26,878 bases of DNA from Candidatus Hodarchaeota archaeon (lineage in GTDB: Archaea > Asgardarchaeota > Heimdallarchaeia > Hodarchaeales > YT1-039), in contig JAEOTF010000060.1 in NCBI GenBank assembly GCA_016840025.1, forward strand, positions 1 to 26,878, read 5' to 3'. This document shows positions 23,345 to 26,878 of this stretch, piece by piece. The notes below the pieces were generated by a model. It searched no databases, was not told the DNA's origin, and saw only the letters and a list, made by a program, of their open reading frames with translations. A program made the translations under genes and the position numbers. The stretch's first letter is position 1; each line of letters opens with the position of its first letter.

Positions 23345-23773
23345 TTAATCGGAATCTTCTGTTTCTAAAATTTCTAATAAATCCTTAGTACTAAATATCG
23401 TTATATTATCATCTAAATTTTTGTAATTGGGATCATTTGTCCATATACCTTCAGTTTTAAGCGCGAGATGGCATGCAACATAAGGTACATCCTTAATGTC
23501 TTCTATCATAATTTTTTTGGCTTCTTGTAACTTCTTTTGATATTTTTCTATTGAAATCACTTCAATGTATTGAAAAACTAAAGTAATGAGAAGATCATAT
23601 TCGTTCTGATTCATTCGGGCTTTTTTGCAGATGTAATCTTTGTATTTTCTTATTTCTTCTAAAACAAAGTCAGGAGAATAAAATTCGAATTTATTTAAGA
23701 TGATTATTTCTCTTGCTTTGCTATCCTTGATTAAGGCGGCTATAATCATATTTGTATCTATAACAAGTCTCAT
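23345..23773 (-). CDS. VapC-like PIN-domain toxin (second TA pair)
   Basis: A 142-residue PIN-domain ribonuclease. The acidic residues are in place: D6 in LVIDTNMI, E39/E40 in FVLEEIRKY, D95 in EDIKDVPYVACHLAL, and D114 in GIWTNDPNYK. The late segment IWTNDPNYKN is typical of archaeal PIN proteins of the VapC/PINc group. Unlike the PIN gene at 20773-21253 it is intact. It starts at ATG 23773, immediately after the antitoxin stop, so the two are translated together. The toxin would cleave RNA when the antitoxin is lost. The two PIN proteins in this window are not close relatives by eye. Confidence 0.85.
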   Translation of the reverse strand: MRLVIDTNMIIAALIKDSKAREIIILNKFEFYSPDFVLEEIRKYKDYICKKARMNQNEYDLLITLVFQYIEVISIEKYQKKLQEAKKIMIEDIKDVPYVACHLALKTEGIWTNDPNYKNLDDNITIFSTKDLLEILETEDSD

Positions 23774-23995
23774 CTATAGCCCATGCCTTTTTGCGACTTC
23801 TTGTTTAATTTTTCTTCCAATTTCTAAAGTATCTTCATCTGTAAGCTGACTATTAACCACTATTTTCTCCATCAACTCTACTTTTTGAGCATGTTCCCAT
23901 AAAGCTTTCCGAGCAATCTCATCCCAGTTAATATCCTTATATTTCTCAATAATTTTCTTCAAATCTTCTGGAACAGTCAAAATTAAATTTGCCAA
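23774..23995 (-). CDS. VapB-like antitoxin (second TA pair)
   Basis: A 73-residue protein: NLILTVPEDLKKIIEKYKDI, then NWDEIARKALWEHAQKVELM and a charged tail DTLEIGRKIKQEVAKRHG. A short N-terminal strand followed by two helices fits the ribbon-helix-helix antitoxins that precede archaeal PIN toxins (the 'I/V-NWDEIARKAL' helix is common in them). The TTG start at 23995 is preceded by GGTGA at 6 bases. It directly abuts the toxin gene. It would bind both its promoter and the PIN protein. Confidence 0.75.
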   Translation of the reverse strand: MANLILTVPEDLKKIIEKYKDINWDEIARKALWEHAQKVELMEKIVVNSQLTDEDTLEIGRKIKQEVAKRHGL

Positions 23996-24202
23996 TAAGA
24001 TTCACCCATTTCTATCTAGAAGTATTAATTCCATTTAATAAAACTACTCAAAATTGATCTAACATAAATTATTTTGCTTTTATTATCGGATTAGAGAGAG
24101 AGCTAATCGAAAGTGAATGAAATTCTATAGATAAATGAGTGGGGTTACAAGAGCTTCTTAAGCCAATCTAGTGAGAGTTGGCAAAGAATCAATCATCTAA
24201 TA

Positions 24203-24907
24203 TTAATATTCAATTATTCTTTTCAGATAATTTGCTAAAAGGAGTGTATGAGCGGCCTCACCAGGTGTGGAAGGTGTTCCAGCAAATCCTGATCGCTTTA
24301 CGTAATCAATCAAGTCTTCTCTTAATTTCTCAGAATCATTATAGGCTGCAATTTTATCCAGTGTGTCCAATCCCGCATTATAGAATAAACGGGCTCTTTT
24401 TCTCTTTAAACCAGATATTCTTGCTAAATTTGACAGTTTAACGAGTTCTAAAATGGAATCGCTAGAGATGTGGTATTTTTTAGCTAATTTCTCTCTTCCA
24501 GCTTTAGTCTTTCCAAGATCAAGGAGTTGTTGTGCGGTTTTTATACCATTTGAAGCAAGAACTTTAACATCATTTTGCTCCACTCCCTCAAAATCCTTTA
24601 ACTTGTATTTTTCTAGATAATTAGCTCCAAGAAGTTCATTTGCTACACAATAAAGTTCATCATTCTCGTTAAATCTGTAATATGTCAATATTGCCCATAG
24701 ATGTCGGTTAACTATAGGTTGCTTCAATTCTTGTGTAAGTTTGTTATAGTAGCTTTTCAAATCTTCAGGAGTAGCTTTATCAAGATTTCTTTGCTTAGAC
24801 TTGATTAGCTTTTCATCAAACTCTTTAGAGAGTCTAATAAATTGATCGATAGTACTTTGAGGCTTTTTTACTTTCTTCAAATATGCCTGATAACCAGTTG
24901 TATCCAT
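24203..24907 (-). CDS. Helix-hairpin-helix (DUF4332-like) protein with integrase-like N-terminal helices
   Basis: A 234-residue, all-helical protein. Residues about 10-95 (STIDQFIRLSKEFDEKLI...ATPEDLKSYYNKLTQELKQ...NRHLWAILTYYRF) resemble the SAM-like core-binding domain of tyrosine recombinases. Residues about 105-205 carry two helix-hairpin-helix-like units, LKDFEGVEQNDVKVLASNG and ARISGLKRKRARLFYNAGLD, as in DUF4332 proteins. No recombinase catalytic domain follows. Both halves suggest nucleic-acid binding without enzyme activity. The ribosome-binding site before ATG 24907 is weak. There is no clear operon: about 210 bases separate it from the VapBC pair and 149 from the oxidoreductase gene on the same strand. 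Confidence 0.6.
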   Translation of the reverse strand: MDTTGYQAYLKKVKKPQSTIDQFIRLSKEFDEKLIKSKQRNLDKATPEDLKSYYNKLTQELKQPIVNRHLWAILTYYRFNENDELYCVANELLGANYLEKYKLKDFEGVEQNDVKVLASNGIKTAQQLLDLGKTKAGREKLAKKYHISSDSILELVKLSNLARISGLKRKRARLFYNAGLDTLDKIAAYNDSEKLREDLIDYVKRSGFAGTPSTPGEAAHTLLLANYLKRIIEY

Positions 24908-25056
24908 CAGTATCCCACTGCCTTTTCTTAAGATATTTTCATCTCATATGTTAAATTCTAAGTAGAGAGAGTGTCAATTGAATGTGAAATCACTTTCATA
25001 GAATGCTTAACCAAAAGAATGTTTAAAGATCTCGTCAAGGAAAAAGTATTGATTGT

Positions 25057-26169
25057 CTAAGTTTCTTTAAAATTATTGATCACTTCTTTCAAGCAATCAT
25101 AGGAACTTTTTAATTTGAAGGGATCTCCAAAGTATGTTTCATTCCATATTACGAAATGTTCTAACCCTGCATCAATAAATCCCTTTAATTGGTCAGTAAC
25201 TTCTTCCGGGGTTCCAAAAATGTAACTCTCTTGAACCACTTCTAGAGGAACTTTTTCAATTGCGTCAAGTACTTCTTCTTTTGTTAAGCGAGAAGGAACA
25301 AAATCAGTAAGCCCGTAAAATTTCTTTCCTAATGGATGTTCATAACCATGTTTTTCGAAATAAGTTGATGGAGTGAGTAAAGCCCGTGCTTTGATTAAAG
25401 GTGCCTGCATCAATTTTAGGCATTCATCATGACTCTTGTCAATGATTACACTCCCGAATAGGGCTTTTGTGATCTTTTCATAATCTCTCCCAGCTTTCCC
25501 TGCAGCTTCTTTAATGATCTGAAGTCGCTCCTTATATGTTTCCAAGTCAATAGTGAAGGGGATCCAACCATCTGCATATTTGCCTACAAGTTTTGCCATT
25601 CTTGGTCCTGCCCCACCTATCCATATTGGGGGTCGGCTTTTCCATGGTGGGAGATCAAACACAGCCTCTTTTAATATCCAAAACTTTCCATTAAAGTTCA
25701 ACAATTCATGTTTTTCTGAATTCCAACATAGCCGAATGATTTGTAAGGCTTCCTCAAGTCTACTAACGATCTTTTTATACTCTAGACCGTAAGGTTCAAC
25801 ATTTTCTTTTTCCCCCGCTCCTATTCCCAAGATACAACGACCTCTGGTTATATGCTCCAAAGTTGCATAGCTCTGAGCTAACATAGCAGGATGATGCCTG
25901 ATTGGTTCGGTTACACCAGCTCCAATAAGGAGTCTTTTTGTTGAATAAGCAGCGAGTGCAATTGAGAGAGTTGTCTCAAAAAAAGTGTGAGGGCTAAATG
26001 ACGCCAACTCTCCTACAATATCTGGGGTCCAAATGCTCTGTGGATGCCATCCCATTAAGTGATCAGGAAACCATATGGAATCATATCCGCTACCTTGAAC
26101 TCTTTTAGCCCTCTGTGGGATTTGTTCGATTGGAGGAAAAGTTGGTCCTACTGTGCCAAATTTTAGCAT
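25057..26169 (-). CDS. LLM-class F420-dependent oxidoreductase (second copy)
   Basis: A 370-residue luciferase-like barrel. Typical segments are LKFGTVGPTFPPIEQIPQ, RVQGSGYDSIWFPDHLMGW (the WFPDHL motif of F420-dependent dehydrogenases), RLLIGAGVTEPIRHHPAMLA, HITRGRCILGIGAGEKENVE, and RPPIWIGGAGPRMAKLVGKYADGWI. The last two are the usual cofactor- and phosphate-contacting regions. It is closer to the glucose-6-phosphate dehydrogenase/Mer-like F420 group than to the gene at 3688, with which it shares only the fold. The substrate is unknown. ATG 26169 has AAGGTGA 5 bases upstream. It is divergent from the peptidase gene at 26329. Confidence 0.88.
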   Translation of the reverse strand: MLKFGTVGPTFPPIEQIPQRAKRVQGSGYDSIWFPDHLMGWHPQSIWTPDIVGELASFSPHTFFETTLSIALAAYSTKRLLIGAGVTEPIRHHPAMLAQSYATLEHITRGRCILGIGAGEKENVEPYGLEYKKIVSRLEEALQIIRLCWNSEKHELLNFNGKFWILKEAVFDLPPWKSRPPIWIGGAGPRMAKLVGKYADGWIPFTIDLETYKERLQIIKEAAGKAGRDYEKITKALFGSVIIDKSHDECLKLMQAPLIKARALLTPSTYFEKHGYEHPLGKKFYGLTDFVPSRLTKEEVLDAIEKVPLEVVQESYIFGTPEEVTDQLKGFIDAGLEHFVIWNETYFGDPFKLKSSYDCLKEVINNFKET

Positions 26170-26328
26170 TTAATCACCTTATTTGATCTAACTAATTCTC
26201 AAATATGACTTATACTGAAGAAAACTATTTTTAACGCAGATAAATTTGAAAAAAAAGAAAGAGAAAAAAGTTTCGCTTCTCTAGCTATGTCGATTGGGAC
26301 TTGGTGTACGAGGAATAGGTGATAAAAA

Positions 26329-26878
26329 TTGTCTGATTCGCAAAAAGTCGAATGGGATCTGTCTGTATTATTCTCCGGGTCTAAAGACTCAAAAATTAAT
26401 AATATTGTTGAATCTACTCTGAAAAAAGCAAAATCAATTGAAGAAAAATACCGTGGTAAAATTGATCAAAAAGAAACGACTCCTGCAGGTATATTAAACC
26501 TTTATGAGGACATTAATAGTCTATTCGAGGGTTTCATTGATGTTCCTTTGTTTGCTAATTTGCAAGTCGCAGCAGACCAAACAAATAATGATGCTCTAGC
26601 TCTGTTAAATCAGATTACAAACACAACTAATTCTCTTCAAAAACAATTAACCTTTGTGGATATTGAAATAGGAAGTCTTTTAGCGAAAAGGGGTCAAGAA
26701 TTCATAAATAGTCCCGTACTAGCCTCGTATAAGCATGAGTTAGAAAAAGTCTTACGTAAACATCCCCATCTGCTGTCTGAAGTAGAAGAACAAGTGATGT
26801 TGGAAAAAGACCTTTATGGTTCCAATGAATGGGAGAAATTACAAAATCGTTGGCTAGCAACAAGAAAGTTTGAAGTGC
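26329..26878 (+). CDS. pepF: Oligoendopeptidase F-like M3 peptidase, N-terminal part (partial)
   Basis: An open frame of 183 codons from TTG 26329 to the right edge. AGGTGAT lies 5 bases before the TTG. The sequence SDSQKVEWDLSVLFSG, then KAKSIEEKYRGKI, LNLYEDINSLFEGF and LASYKHELEKVLRKHPHLLSEVEEQVMLEKDLYGSNEWEKLQ, is the N-terminal helical region of M3B oligoendopeptidase F, including the 'HLLSEVEEQVM' stretch. The zinc site HExxH would be beyond the window. These cytoplasmic enzymes degrade short peptides. No other start is available because GTG 26319 runs into TGA. Confidence 0.8.
   Translation, partial: MSDSQKVEWDLSVLFSGSKDSKINNIVESTLKKAKSIEEKYRGKIDQKETTPAGILNLYEDINSLFEGFIDVPLFANLQVAADQTNNDALALLNQITNTTNSLQKQLTFVDIEIGSLLAKRGQEFINSPVLASYKHELEKVLRKHPHLLSEVEEQVMLEKDLYGSNEWEKLQNRWLATRKFEV

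Noticed and set aside
1..26878. tRNA, rRNA, CRISPR array, replication origin or prophage
   Set aside because: I saw no cloverleaf with a TTCGANNC arm, no rRNA segment, no regular short repeats and no phage structural genes; short RNAs could still be missed by eye.

Overview
The window looks like an archaeal chromosome segment. It is AT-rich, with archaeal TATA boxes (for example around 1805, 7168 and, on the minus strand, 21542). Many starts are TTG preceded by an AGGTG or GGAGG Shine-Dalgarno (SD) site. The gene content also fits: two coenzyme F420-type luciferase-like oxidoreductases, TPR and winged-helix proteins, VapBC pairs, secreted proteins with a PEF-type C-terminal sorting signal, and a TnpB remnant. 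An Asgard archaeon (Heimdallarchaeia-like) is my best guess, but this is an inference from gene style only.

Layout. 1-184: end of a 3-hydroxyacyl-CoA dehydrogenase-like gene. 242-6792: mixed single genes (TPR protein, PD-(D/E)XK nuclease-like protein, CPBP membrane protease, F420-type oxidoreductase, winged-helix regulator with a membrane protein, methyltransferase). 6793-7435: a 643-base gap with a strong TATA box and repeated motifs. 7436-14245: a same-strand block with an ArsR-type HTH/GyrI-like regulator, a nucleotidyltransferase, a UvrA-family ATPase and two paralogous metallo-beta-lactamase (MBL) fold proteins. The last four are tightly packed and probably one operon. 14433-18286: five tandem paralogs of a ~210-residue secreted, membrane-anchored protein. 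18439-21789: GNAT protein, methyltransferase and a decay zone with a TnpB remnant, an IS630-like transposase remnant and a frameshifted VapC. 21918-26878: epimerase, VOC protein, a second VapBC pair, a helix-hairpin-helix protein, another F420-type oxidoreductase and the start of an oligoendopeptidase F gene.

Most interesting parts. The regulator/nucleotidyltransferase/UvrA/MBL block resembles a drug- or DNA-damage-response module built from known folds in a combination I do not recognise. Both MBL proteins lack the second-metal ligands, and the UvrA has a His in its first zinc finger. The adjacent five-gene surface-protein array has constant ends and variable loops. A duplicated leader before copy 5 still carries the last codons of the second MBL gene, so the array and the MBL gene share a duplication history.
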